Below are positions 7,681-15,843 of a stretch of DNA of 23,889 nucleotides, piece by piece. The translations under genes and the position numbers were made by a program. Under the pieces are notes generated by a model. It did not search any database. It was not told the origin of the DNA and saw only the letters and a list, made by a program, of their open reading frames with translations. The stretch's first letter is position 1, and each line of letters starts with the position of its first letter. Source of the DNA: Alphaproteobacteria bacterium (GTDB lineage Bacteria; Pseudomonadota; Alphaproteobacteria; Micavibrionales; CSBR16-224); the NCBI GenBank assembly GCA_006226225.1, contig SBHI01000128.1:1-23889 (forward strand), given 5' to 3'.

Positions 7681-9159
7681 TTAGGTGATATTTCTGTCGC
7701 TTTTCTCTGCTGTCCATTTGCGCGGCTCGCCGAACAAATAGCCCTGCCCGTAATCCGCATGCACATCAAGAAATTCCACCAATTGACGCTCAGATTCTAT
7801 TTTCTCTACAATAAAATCAATCGCATGATAATCAAAAGCGTCTTTCATACGCCGTATTTGCGTAAAACCTCCCGGACCAGACAGTACACGCATCAGCACA
7901 CCGCCGGACACTTTGACATAGCGGATATGGCAGGCTTCCATTTTCTCGAAATCAAAATCAAGATGCGTTACGCCATCCATTGCAAAACGGCAACCCAAAC
8001 GCGACAACCCGTCCAGCACCCGCAATGTTTCCGGATCAATTGCCGTCAACTCGCCTTGCGTCAGCTCAAAAACCAGCCGCGGCGCCAACAGGCGATTTTG
8101 CGTCAGAAACTCTAGCAAATCCGCCATAAACTGTTGATCATTCAGCGTAAAAGGAGAAATATTACAGAAAAAAGAACGGTTTAAATTACCCTCATCCGCC
8201 GTTTGTATTAATTCCAAGGCGTGTAATAGCAGCCTGTTATCAATCTCGGACAAAATACCGTCTTGTTTGGCCAGCGGAATGTAGCGCTCCGCCGGCAGGT
8301 AAACATCCGGACGGACGCGGATGCGCGAATACATCTCATAAAAACGGCGTTTTCGTTGCGGCAACTGCACAATCGGCTGGATAAACATATCAATGCGGTC
8401 ACGGGCAATTGCCTCCTGCACACAGCGGATTACCTTCCCATCCGACCAGTCGGAGAAATCAGCAGCCGCAGATAATGATGAAAAATCAATATCTTCCTCA
8501 ACAGGCTTTAAACGTTCAGCCATCGCTGTCGTTCCTGTTGCCGCATAGGCCGTGCCCGCCGCCATACGCACATCTTCCAGAAACGACTCCTCAGTCGCCT
8601 GAGGAGAGCGCTGCGGCACCGAGTCCGTTGATAAAGTTTCAGGTCTTCCTTCCAGAAGCCCTGCCACACTCTCCGGCAGACTCTGTTGTGCAGGCGGTGC
8701 GGGTTGCTCTGTCGCCCCGCGCCGCAAACGCTCATAATCTTTCCGTAGCCGCTCTTTATCCTGCAGCAGCTTGCTGTAGCCTGCCCATACGCCCCCGCCA
8801 ATTCCAAGCACAGTCAGCAGGATCAACGCAGGTAACACGCCCGCCGCATACCAGACAACAGCGGCTACTGACACAGAAAGCACCGCGGAAATCGTATAAA
8901 GCGCCGCATCACGAAACAGCTTTTTATTTGTTAAGTGTACGCTTGATGTACGCGTTTTATATCTTTGTTTTTTAATGAATTTTTTATTTTTATGCGGAGG
9001 GTTCGGCTGCTGCAGTACTTTATCATTCAGGCTTTTATGCGACGACACGGACGACAACGCAGGCCGTTGCTTTTTACCTGTATGCGGTCTGATAAGGATT
9101 TTCGGCTGCGGCCCTTTTTTCACGGGCGGCTGCCCTTGTTTTTTACGGGCTGACATCAT
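7681..9159 (-). CDS. Membrane-anchored EAL-domain protein with degenerate catalytic site
   Basis: A 492-aa protein. Residues 1-80 are very basic and Pro/Lys-rich; two adjacent membrane helices span about 85-127; a charged helix (131-147) and a low-complexity linker follow to about 235; a C-terminal EAL domain spans about 240-480. EAL domains normally hydrolyse cyclic-di-GMP. Recognisable family positions are QPIV (261-264), E275, N333 in NISP, E365 in ELTQ, K416, E452 in VEKIE and YGQGYLFGEP (470-479). The signature EAL itself reads EMY, and the DDFG metal-binding motif reads MDGV (394-397), so one aspartate is Gly396. Loss of that aspartate argues against phosphodiesterase activity and for a c-di-GMP sensor or scaffold role; that is inference from the family. 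Two in-frame ATGs (9159, 9156) follow a weak AAGAAG. The gene lies 65 nt after pyrD on the same strand and may be cotranscribed. Confidence 0.85.
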   Translation of the reverse strand: MMSARKKQGQPPVKKGPQPKILIRPHTGKKQRPALSSVSSHKSLNDKVLQQPNPPHKNKKFIKKQRYKTRTSSVHLTNKKLFRDAALYTISAVLSVSVAAVVWYAAGVLPALILLTVLGIGGGVWAGYSKLLQDKERLRKDYERLRRGATEQPAPPAQQSLPESVAGLLEGRPETLSTDSVPQRSPQATEESFLEDVRMAAGTAYAATGTTAMAERLKPVEEDIDFSSLSAAADFSDWSDGKVIRCVQEAIARDRIDMFIQPIVQLPQRKRRFYEMYSRIRVRPDVYLPAERYIPLAKQDGILSEIDNRLLLHALELIQTADEGNLNRSFFCNISPFTLNDQQFMADLLEFLTQNRLLAPRLVFELTQGELTAIDPETLRVLDGLSRLGCRFAMDGVTHLDFDFEKMEACHIRYVKVSGGVLMRVLSGPGGFTQIRRMKDAFDYHAIDFIVEKIESERQLVEFLDVHADYGQGYLFGEPRKWTAEKSDRNIT

Positions 9160-9224
9160 CACGATCGCTTCTTTTTATATTTTTTGGCGCCTTGATGGCG
9201 CTCTCATCTCTGCTACACATAACA

Positions 9225-10289
9225 TTAACGCATATAACGCGCAGAGTCGATTCCTATGATCTGCGTCCAGTCAGAAATCCCTTCCGCAGCGATAATTTGC
9301 GACAATTCGCGCACCGCACGCGCCGCAACATACGGCCCCACAAAAATCATTCCCGTATAAATCTGCACCAAAGAGGCACCAGCACGGATTTTTTGGTACA
9401 CATCCGCGCCCGAGGATACTCCACCGGCACCAATAACCGGAATTTCTCCATCCGTCAGGGCATAAAAACGGGCAATCATCTGTGTTGCCTTATCGCGCAG
9501 CAAAGCACCGCTAAGCCCGCCCTGCTCGGCGGCAAAATCCTGCGGCAGCACATCCGGACGCGCCAATGTCGTGTTGGAGATCACAATGCCGTCACAGGCC
9601 GTTTCCGTCACGACAGCCGCGATTTCCTCCAGTTCCTGCTCTGACAAATCCGGCGCAATCTTCACCAACAGAGGAATTTGCGTATCTTTTACCTGCATCA
9701 GCTCTGTCAACAAACCGGACAATGCCTCTTTACTTTGCAAAGCGCGCAAGCCGGGGGTATTCGGTGATGACACATTCACAACAAAATAATCCGCCAGCCC
9801 GCCCAGCATCCGTATACAGCTTTTATAGTCATCGACAATTGCATCGAAGTCTTCGGTCGCCTTATTCTTACCGATGTTAATGCCCAGCGGCACAGGACAG
9901 CTTTCGCGCCCGCGCAATCCGTCTTTAAAATGTGCCGCCCCTTTTCCCGGAAAACCCATACGGTTGATGACTGACTGCGTTGATGAATCGCGGAAAATAC
10001 GCGGTTTTGGGTTTCCCGGCTGTGGCTTGGGTGTCACCGTGCCCAATTCCAGAAAACCGAATCCAAGCCGCGACAAGCCGCGCCACGCTTCGGCATCTTT
10101 ATCAAAGCCGGCGGCAAGTCCGACCGGATTATCAAAACGGCGGCCCCATAACGTGATCGGCAGTTCCGGCACCTGCGCCCGCGGGAACAAAAACGGTAAA
10201 TGCGCCAGCGCAAAAACAGCAGCGCGGTGCGCAGTTTCCGGCGATAATGTAAATAACAGCGGGCTGATCATCCGGCGGTACATATCCAT
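9225..10289 (-). CDS. pyrD: Dihydroorotate dehydrogenase (quinone), class 2
   Basis: This 354-aa FMN enzyme oxidises dihydroorotate to orotate at the membrane, passing electrons to quinone in pyrimidine synthesis. The class 2 hallmarks are an N-terminal helical extension (1-40) for membrane and quinone contact, NPVGLAAGFDKDAEA (54-68), the SSTQSVINRMGFP segment (102-114), and the catalytic serine in VNVSSPNTPGLR (171-182). FMN phosphate-binding segments are VIGAGGVSSG (285-294) and VQIYTGMIF (308-316). The ATG at 10289 has GGGGAAG 9 nt upstream; a second ATG two codons in is less well placed. It is divergent from the N-formylglutamate amidohydrolase gene, with 53 nt between the starts. Confidence 0.97.
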   Translation of the reverse strand: MDMYRRMISPLLFTLSPETAHRAAVFALAHLPFLFPRAQVPELPITLWGRRFDNPVGLAAGFDKDAEAWRGLSRLGFGFLELGTVTPKPQPGNPKPRIFRDSSTQSVINRMGFPGKGAAHFKDGLRGRESCPVPLGINIGKNKATEDFDAIVDDYKSCIRMLGGLADYFVVNVSSPNTPGLRALQSKEALSGLLTELMQVKDTQIPLLVKIAPDLSEQELEEIAAVVTETACDGIVISNTTLARPDVLPQDFAAEQGGLSGALLRDKATQMIARFYALTDGEIPVIGAGGVSSGADVYQKIRAGASLVQIYTGMIFVGPYVAARAVRELSQIIAAEGISDWTQIIGIDSARYMR

Positions 10290-10305
10290 GTTGCGGTACT
10301 TCCCC

Positions 10306-10332
10306 TTGCCTTAAGCTCTCCCCTTCTATACA
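10306..10332 (+). promoter_or_regulatory. Candidate promoter for the N-formylglutamate amidohydrolase gene
   Basis: Plus strand: TTGCCT (10306-10311) and TATACA (10327-10332), with a short 15-nt spacer. Transcription would begin about 4 nt before the ATG at 10343, which fits with the lack of any Shine-Dalgarno sequence there. The short spacer keeps confidence low. Confidence 0.3.
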
Positions 10333-10342
10333 GTTTTTCCTG

Positions 10343-11203
10343 ATGTCAGACCAGAAAAAACACACGGAAATTCTGCGCCCGCAGCGCCAAAACGTCGCGC
10401 TTGTCTTTGACAGCCCGCATAGCGGCAGTGATTACCCTGCCGATTTCAACCATGCCTGCGATATGAAAGATCTGCGCATGGCCGAAGACATGTATATTGA
10501 CGAGCTGTTCGCACATGTCACCGATCACGGTGCGCCGCTGCTGAAAGCTCTGTTTCCGCGCTCCTATATCGACCCCAACCGCGCGGTAAAGGAGCAGGAT
10601 AATAAGGACGGCAGCCCAACCACTCTGCGCGGTCTGTTCCGCACCGTCTGTAGCGGTATCAATCCGACACCAATCTATGCGAAAGGCGCTTTTCCGACAG
10701 GACAGCAAAAGCAGTCCCGCATCGACAAATGCTATCGCGAATACCACGAAAACCTAAGCGACATTATCAAAGACACGAAGCAACAGCTTGAAAAAACAGT
10801 GCATATTAACTGCCACTCCATGCCCTCAACCTATGGCACAGGCACCCCCAATAATTATGATTTTATCCTCGGCGATCGTGAAGGACGCAGCTGCGCCCCC
10901 GAACTGGTCGCCTTCGTGAAATCCGCACTGGAGGATATGGGTTATAAAGTCGGTGTGAATATTCCGGGCTATCGCGGCGCGGAAATCGTCAAACGCTATG
11001 GCGATCCCGCCAATGATGTGCATTCCCTGCAGCTGGAAATCAATCGCGGCCTGTATATGGATGAGCGCAGCTTTGCCAAAACCGCCAATTTCGAAAAACT
11101 AAAAGAAGATCTGAAAACCCTGACGACGAAACTGGCTTTCTATGCCGCGCCGAAAACCAAGCCGCAGGCAAAAGCGCCTCAAACTCTCAAGAAACGGAAA
11201 TAA
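10343..11203 (+). CDS. N-formylglutamate amidohydrolase family protein
   Basis: A 286-aa member of the N-formylglutamate amidohydrolase (HutG-like) family, zinc-dependent enzymes that release formate from N-formyl amino acids, classically the last step of one histidine degradation route. Family motifs are SPHSG (24-28), YIDPNRAV (75-82), where most members read VDLNR, HINCHSMPS (154-162) and LQLEINRGLYMDE (229-241). No other hut gene is nearby, so the substrate may be another formylated compound; that is inference. The C-terminal 20 residues are Lys/Pro-rich and look disordered. The ATG at 10343 has no recognisable Shine-Dalgarno. The 3' end overlaps the convergent trmB gene by 25 nt. Confidence 0.88.
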   Translation: MSDQKKHTEILRPQRQNVALVFDSPHSGSDYPADFNHACDMKDLRMAEDMYIDELFAHVTDHGAPLLKALFPRSYIDPNRAVKEQDNKDGSPTTLRGLFRTVCSGINPTPIYAKGAFPTGQQKQSRIDKCYREYHENLSDIIKDTKQQLEKTVHINCHSMPSTYGTGTPNNYDFILGDREGRSCAPELVAFVKSALEDMGYKVGVNIPGYRGAEIVKRYGDPANDVHSLQLEINRGLYMDERSFAKTANFEKLKEDLKTLTTKLAFYAAPKTKPQAKAPQTLKKRK

Positions 11204-11862
11204 ACCGGCTGCCCTGCCAGCTGTTTCTGTCCATAGCGCGTTTCCGGCCAGTCACCAGGACGGCTGCGCCAGTCATCCGCACAATCCGCCTGAAAATCAA
11301 AGCATGGATGGCTCCATGTTTTTGACAACATCCAGTTCGCCAGATCAGCATCATCGGTCGCGATACGTAGCTCTCCACCCTTGCGCAATAATCGCGCAAA
11401 TGCATCCAATGTTTCGGTTTGAATAAAACGACGCTTGTGGTGGCGTTTTTTCGGCCAGGGATCGGGGTGAAGCAGGAAAATTTTTGACAGTGACGCACTC
11501 TCCAACGCATCCAGCAGCATCCGGGCATCATCAGGCCAGATACGGATATTCTCCACCTGCGCTTTCGCCATGGTGGTCAGCAAGGTCGCAACACCGTTGA
11601 TAAAAGGCTCACAACCAAGTATGCCGATATCAGGGTGCAGTCCGGCCTGTGCCGCCAGATGCTCGCCCGTGCCAAAACCGATTTCCAGCCAATAATCCTT
11701 ATAGACCTCATCCGCAAAAAATGCGGCGGGGGCAAGGCTGCCTGCGGATGTCTCTTCAGGAATATCAATGGCGAAACGGGGCAGATCTTCTTCCATCGCG
11801 GTTTCCCGCGCAACATTCAATCTGCGTCCGTGTCGTCTGCCGTAGAATTTATAGCCGTGCAT
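11179..11862 (-). CDS. trmB: tRNA (guanine-N7-)-methyltransferase
   Basis: A 227-aa SAM-dependent methyltransferase that makes m7G46 in the variable loop of tRNAs. The SAM site is WLEIGFGTGEHL (58-69), with the downstream acidic position in GCEPF (83-87). The family signature LHPDPWPKKRHHKRR (131-145) is intact, as is the C-terminal ETRYGQK segment (207-213). The start is the ATG at 11862: it gives the family-like MHGYKFYGRRHGRRL, whereas a longer frame to 11958 runs into metK. It begins 14 nt after the metK stop codon, so the two are probably cotranscribed; the intervening GGCGG is a modest ribosome binding site. Its product and that of metK are linked through SAM. Confidence 0.95.
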   Translation of the reverse strand: MHGYKFYGRRHGRRLNVARETAMEEDLPRFAIDIPEETSAGSLAPAAFFADEVYKDYWLEIGFGTGEHLAAQAGLHPDIGILGCEPFINGVATLLTTMAKAQVENIRIWPDDARMLLDALESASLSKIFLLHPDPWPKKRHHKRRFIQTETLDAFARLLRKGGELRIATDDADLANWMLSKTWSHPCFDFQADCADDWRSRPGDWPETRYGQKQLAGQPVYFRFLRV

Positions 11863-11876
11863 TGATCCGCCGCTTT

Positions 11877-13076
11877 TCAGCAGGCTTCTGCCGCCTTCAA
11901 TTCCGCACCTGCGCCAAGGCCGTTTTTTAACGTCTCGACCAGATCCAGTTTCTCCCATGAGAAACCGCCATCAGCTTCCGGCTCGCGGCCAAAATGACCG
12001 TAAGCAGCGGTACGCGCATAAATCGGACGGTTCAGTCCAAGATGCTTGCGGATGCCGCGCGGGCTAAGATCCATGATTTCGCGGATCAGCGTCGACAGGG
12101 CTTCATCGTCAACACGGCCCGTGCCATGCGTGTTCACATAGACGGACAGCGGCTGGGAAACACCGATCGCATAGGACAGCTGGATCGTACAGCGATCCGC
12201 CAGACCTGCGGCAACAATGTTTTTCGCCAGATAGCGTGATGCATAGGCCGCCGAACGGTCGACTTTTGTCGGGTCTTTACCTGAGAAGGCACCACCGCCA
12301 TGAGGCGCAGCACCGCCATAGGTATCAACGATGATTTTACGTCCTGTCAGACCGGCATCACCGTGCGGGCCGCCAATAACAAAACGTCCTGTCGGATTGA
12401 TCAACAGATTGGTGTCTTTCGTGACCCAGCCTTCCGGCAAAACGCGCTCGATATAAGGGCGTACCATGTCGTAAACATCCGATTGCGAAACGTCATCCGT
12501 ATGCTGCGTCGAGACAACAACCGATGTCGCCCGTACCGGCTTGCCGTGAACGAATTCAAGACTGACTTGGCTTTTGGAATCCGGCCCCAGCTTGTTCAGA
12601 ACGCCCGTATGGCGGTCATCTGCCAGCGCTTTCAGAATACCGTGAGAGTAATGCAGTGCTGCAGGCATATAGGTGTCTGTTTCGCGGCAGGCATAACCGA
12701 ACATGATGCCCTGATCGCCCGCACCTTCGTCTTTATCCGCACCGGCATCAACGCCCATAGCGATATCGCCGGATTGCGCATGCAGACGGACGGCGACTTC
12801 AATATCTTTCCAATGGAAGAATTCCTGATCATAACCGATGCTGCGTACAGCTTCGCGCGCAACTTGTTCGATCTTCTCGGGCGTAATGCTTTCCGGCCCG
12901 CGTGTTTCCCCGGCAATCGCCAGAAAATCGGTCGTAGCCAGACATTCCGCAGCAACACGCGCTTCCGGCTCGGCGGCCAGGTACAAATCAACGATTTCAT
13001 CGGACACGCGGTCGCAAACTTTATCGGGATGGCCTTCCGATACGGACTCGCTGGTGAAAATATAATGTTCGGACAT
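11877..13076 (-). CDS. metK: S-adenosylmethionine synthase
   Basis: A 399-aa enzyme forming S-adenosylmethionine from methionine and ATP, in the cytoplasm. Signature motifs are GHPDK (15-19), the active-site hexapeptide GAGDQG followed by IMFGYA, and the P-loop-like GGGAFSGKDPTKVDRS. The length fits the somewhat longer alphaproteobacterial form. The start is ATG 13076, preceded by GGAGG at good spacing and giving the conserved MSEHYIFTSESVSEGH; a frame extending 21 codons upstream is not conserved in character. The upstream spacer to the divergent gene is about 150-200 nt, with A-runs and no SAM riboswitch that I can recognise. Confidence 0.98.
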   Translation of the reverse strand: MSEHYIFTSESVSEGHPDKVCDRVSDEIVDLYLAAEPEARVAAECLATTDFLAIAGETRGPESITPEKIEQVAREAVRSIGYDQEFFHWKDIEVAVRLHAQSGDIAMGVDAGADKDEGAGDQGIMFGYACRETDTYMPAALHYSHGILKALADDRHTGVLNKLGPDSKSQVSLEFVHGKPVRATSVVVSTQHTDDVSQSDVYDMVRPYIERVLPEGWVTKDTNLLINPTGRFVIGGPHGDAGLTGRKIIVDTYGGAAPHGGGAFSGKDPTKVDRSAAYASRYLAKNIVAAGLADRCTIQLSYAIGVSQPLSVYVNTHGTGRVDDEALSTLIREIMDLSPRGIRKHLGLNRPIYARTAAYGHFGREPEADGGFSWEKLDLVETLKNGLGAGAELKAAEAC

Positions 13077-13200
13077 AAGGTCTTTCCTCCGGATTTTTAT
13101 TAAATATAACAACCCGAACACTAAAGCACATGCCGCCACCTGAATCCACCGTGTTTTTGCCTTTTTTGGCTTTTTTTTGCCCGAAAAACATCGCCAAATA

Positions 13201-13229
13201 TTGCAATTATGTAAAAATAATGTTATACA
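13201..13229 (+). promoter_or_regulatory. Promoter of the helical-repeat gene pair
   Basis: Plus strand: TTGCAA (13201-13206), 17-nt spacer, TATACA (13224-13229), with transcription expected to start near 13236. This places the ATG at 13246 only about 10 nt into the transcript, which supports the later ATG at 13276 as the real start. Confidence 0.6.
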
Positions 13230-13275
13230 GTATGGTTATTACAAAATGAAAAGACGCAAAAAAGGTGTGCTTGGC

Positions 13276-14031
13276 ATGTTCTACAGCCCGGCTGAAATGA
13301 CACGGAAGGTCGATTCCTATCTGGAGCAGCAACGCTCCATCTCGACGCTTGACCCCTTCGCTGAACTTATGCAAGCAATTGCGGAGAAAGAAAAAATCGG
13401 TCAAGGTCAGGAAGATTTCGACAGCTTTCATCTTCCTTTTCTCAAAGGTATCTCTGCCAATGATCTGGCAAAAGATGACGGGATCTTGCTACTGTCCGCA
13501 GCCGATAAGGCTCAACATCACACCATAGGCTATCTGCTGCAAGAAACGGATCAATGGCCGCAAGATGCGCTGAAGCAAGCCGCACTCTGCGCCTCCTCCA
13601 AAGGCTACGACATGACGATGCGTGCCGTTTTAAAAGGTCTGCCGGATATGAATGGCAGCTTCTTTCAGCAATTACTGGACTGCGCGGCTGATAGCGATAT
13701 GCGCAGCACGCTGGAAAGCTTTCGCAGAGAGGCTCTGGGCGAAGGCTGGCGCATTAATGATGAATACGAAATCCAGCGCAAAACCGAATACCCGACTCTG
13801 GTGCATGTCTTCAATTTCGGCGCCTGCCATGTGACAACAATCATTCCGGGCGGCGAAAAAGGCCAGCAAGTCATCCAACGTGACTTCAAAGATTTGCAAA
13901 ATGACGGTGAGCTGGAAATCGCCTATGCGAAGCTGCAGAAATTTACCGCTAACCCGCCCCCTTACCGCGGTAAAGATACCAGCGCCACGCGCCGCATCCA
14001 GAAACGGGAAAGGACAGCCCGCAATGTTTAA
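13276..14031 (+). CDS. Unrecognised helical-unit protein, short paralogue
   Basis: This 251-aa protein has no family I recognise. It appears soluble, with no signal peptide or membrane segment. Residues 82-149 form a predicted all-helical unit that aligns without gaps to residues 80-147 of the next protein; both end in LESF. The C-terminal part (about 175-251) aligns with the C-terminus of the next protein: VFNF (178-181), RDFKDLQN (202-209), EIAYAKL (214-220) and PPYRGKD (228-234), then a very basic tail. The ATG at 13276 is chosen because AAAGG lies 10 nt upstream; the ATG at 13246 has no ribosome binding site. It overlaps the next gene by 8 nt (ATGTTTAA), indicating translational coupling. 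Confidence 0.8.
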   Translation: MFYSPAEMTRKVDSYLEQQRSISTLDPFAELMQAIAEKEKIGQGQEDFDSFHLPFLKGISANDLAKDDGILLLSAADKAQHHTIGYLLQETDQWPQDALKQAALCASSKGYDMTMRAVLKGLPDMNGSFFQQLLDCAADSDMRSTLESFRREALGEGWRINDEYEIQRKTEYPTLVHVFNFGACHVTTIIPGGEKGQQVIQRDFKDLQNDGELEIAYAKLQKFTANPPPYRGKDTSATRRIQKRERTARNV

Positions 14032-15769
14032 GCCCGATGATATTCTAGAAGAAAAAATGCGCGAATACAGCGAGCAGCAGACCCGAAACTTTAACGAGGC
14101 CTTGCAGAAATTCCAGTATCTGTCGCCCGATGACACCTATAACGAAGGAGATGAAGCGCGCGAAAAACCCTTTATGGAGATTCTGGTCAAATTGAAAGAC
14201 CGCCAGCGTTCACAAAACAGCGAAGCCCTTGTCATCGACATCGCCGAAAAAGGCCTAGTTGTCGTGGCGGACTATCTGTTCGGCGAAGAGCATGTCTGGA
14301 AACCGGGATTGTTAGAAAAAGCCGTGCTGGCAGCCGCTGAAAACGACCGCCCGGAAACAACGATCTTCCTGCTGAAACATATGGAGGACTGGAGCGGTGT
14401 CTTCTTCCAGACGGTTCTGGAGGTTGTCCAAAACGACGAAACGCGCCGTAAATTGGAGAGCTTCCACAACGACTATATCGAAAACAGCCGTCCCGACTGG
14501 ATTCCCGAAGCCGGATATAATGATGCGGAACGTCTGCAAAGCAGTGATTTGCAAAAAGTCATGAAAGAGCGCCGCCTCTGGTGCATCTATCAATTTCTGC
14601 AAAAGGGCCAGACGCCGGAAAAAGACGATTTGCTGGAAATGGTCAAAGAGGGCGCTTCACGCGAGGACAGCAGCAAACTGATCCGCCTGTTTAAACAATA
14701 TGATCAGGGAACAACCGTTCATATTCACCGCCGCGACATCACCGCCATGCTTGTCGATGCCTATCTCAAACACCGGCGTGAAAACCGCAGCAATACGGAT
14801 GAAAGTCTGAAGTCTCTGGCACATGTTTTTGAAACGCATTTGAAATCCGGCGCGAAAGACAAATACGAGCTGCTGCTGAAAGGTGATATTCCCGGCCTGA
14901 TGAAGGCCGGACAAGGGCGCGACCCGCTAGCACAGGTCTTTGATGCCCTGCCTAAGAACGAACGCACCGAAATGCTGCGCCCGCTTATGGAGGCCGCGCA
15001 GGAAAACCACGATCTTTATGTCCTGCACTGGCTGGACAGCACCGGGCTGGTCAAACATATCGCCAATCCGGGTGTGTTCAAAAATCTGCTGGCCTGTGTG
15101 GACGGGCTCAACCCCGATGATGAGGATTACCAGACGCAACGGCGCTACCGCGAACAGATCAATGCCATGTTCCAGCAACTGCCTGCGGAAGAACTAGGGG
15201 CGGAAAACGGCCGTCTGCTGCAGCACGTACTGGATAAAGAAGACCGTGATCTGCTGAGCAATCTGATGGAACGCAAAATCGACTGGCCGCGGGATCTGGT
15301 GGAACAGAATATGCGCGATGCGGTCTATACAGGCAATGGGACGGTTTTGAAACAGCTGTGCCGGATGCAGCAGGACTGGCAAATCGATTTTATCAAAACC
15401 TGCACGGATATGCCGTCTGCCAATAAACGCAATATTGAATCGGAAGTCAGCAGTATCAAACGCAGCTTTATGGGCGAATGGTCTGCCCGCAACAATAGCG
15501 AAATTTCGCGCAGTGTCAGCAATGACAACAGCAAAATTTCCTATCTGTTCAATTTTAAATCCGCGCAAATGATTACGACCGTCACAACCTATGAAGGCAA
15601 AGGTGCCGCCGTAGAAGTCACCAATTTCCGCGATGTCCAGAACAGCGAGGAAATCGACGAAGCCTATAAAAAGCTTTGCATCATGCATGATGATGCCCCA
15701 CCCTATAAAGGCAAGGATGACACAACGCGTCAGCATGTCATTCGCCGCCGCAATACGCACAGCCGCTAA
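14024..15769 (+). CDS. Unrecognised helical-repeat protein, long paralogue
   Basis: A 581-aa, highly charged, apparently all-helical protein without signal peptide or membrane segments; no family recognised. At least two copies of a unit of about 68 residues are visible (80-147 and 409-475). Each has the pattern L-x6-W followed by spaced helices (VWKP at 91-94, DWPR at 420-423; then EDWSGVFF at 121-128 and QDWQIDF at 450-456). A partial third copy may lie near 330-380. The C-terminal domain (505-581) matches the short paralogue: LFNF (508-511), TNFRDVQN (533-540) and PPYKGKD (559-565), then a basic tail. Repeat spacing recalls ankyrin- or HEAT-like solenoids, but no classical ankyrin consensus is seen. 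The start is ATG 14024, with GGAAAGGA upstream, overlapping the previous gene; the open frame upstream of it lies within that gene. Confidence 0.85.
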   Translation: MFKPDDILEEKMREYSEQQTRNFNEALQKFQYLSPDDTYNEGDEAREKPFMEILVKLKDRQRSQNSEALVIDIAEKGLVVVADYLFGEEHVWKPGLLEKAVLAAAENDRPETTIFLLKHMEDWSGVFFQTVLEVVQNDETRRKLESFHNDYIENSRPDWIPEAGYNDAERLQSSDLQKVMKERRLWCIYQFLQKGQTPEKDDLLEMVKEGASREDSSKLIRLFKQYDQGTTVHIHRRDITAMLVDAYLKHRRENRSNTDESLKSLAHVFETHLKSGAKDKYELLLKGDIPGLMKAGQGRDPLAQVFDALPKNERTEMLRPLMEAAQENHDLYVLHWLDSTGLVKHIANPGVFKNLLACVDGLNPDDEDYQTQRRYREQINAMFQQLPAEELGAENGRLLQHVLDKEDRDLLSNLMERKIDWPRDLVEQNMRDAVYTGNGTVLKQLCRMQQDWQIDFIKTCTDMPSANKRNIESEVSSIKRSFMGEWSARNNSEISRSVSNDNSKISYLFNFKSAQMITTVTTYEGKGAAVEVTNFRDVQNSEEIDEAYKKLCIMHDDAPPYKGKDDTTRQHVIRRRNTHSR

Positions 15770-15785
15770 AAAAACATGTAACCTT

Positions 15786-15815
15786 TTGCATCTCACCCGC
15801 GAAAAGCACTATAGT
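15786..15815 (+). promoter_or_regulatory. Promoter of the DUF1223 gene
   Basis: Plus strand: TTGCAT (15786-15791), 18-nt spacer, TATAGT (15810-15815). The predicted start is about 22 nt before the ATG at 15844. It resembles the promoter of the repeat gene pair (TTGCAA, TATACA). Confidence 0.5.
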
Positions 15816-15843
15816 GAAGAAGGAACAACGCGGGGAGATCACC

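Noticed and set aside
9165..9206. Terminator between pyrD and the EAL gene
   Set aside because: GGCGC/GCGCC can form a stem, but the run next to it is A-rich on the transcribed (minus) strand, so it cannot work as an intrinsic terminator for pyrD.
13077..13200. SAM riboswitch upstream of metK
   Set aside because: I looked for SAM-I, SAM-II and SAM/SAH-like signatures and saw none. The region has A-runs and a three-base GCC/GGC stem only. A covariance-model search would settle it.
13177..13275. Upstream extension of the 251-aa protein
   Set aside because: The extended frame crosses the predicted promoter. The ATG at 13246 would lie about 10 nt into the transcript with no ribosome binding site.
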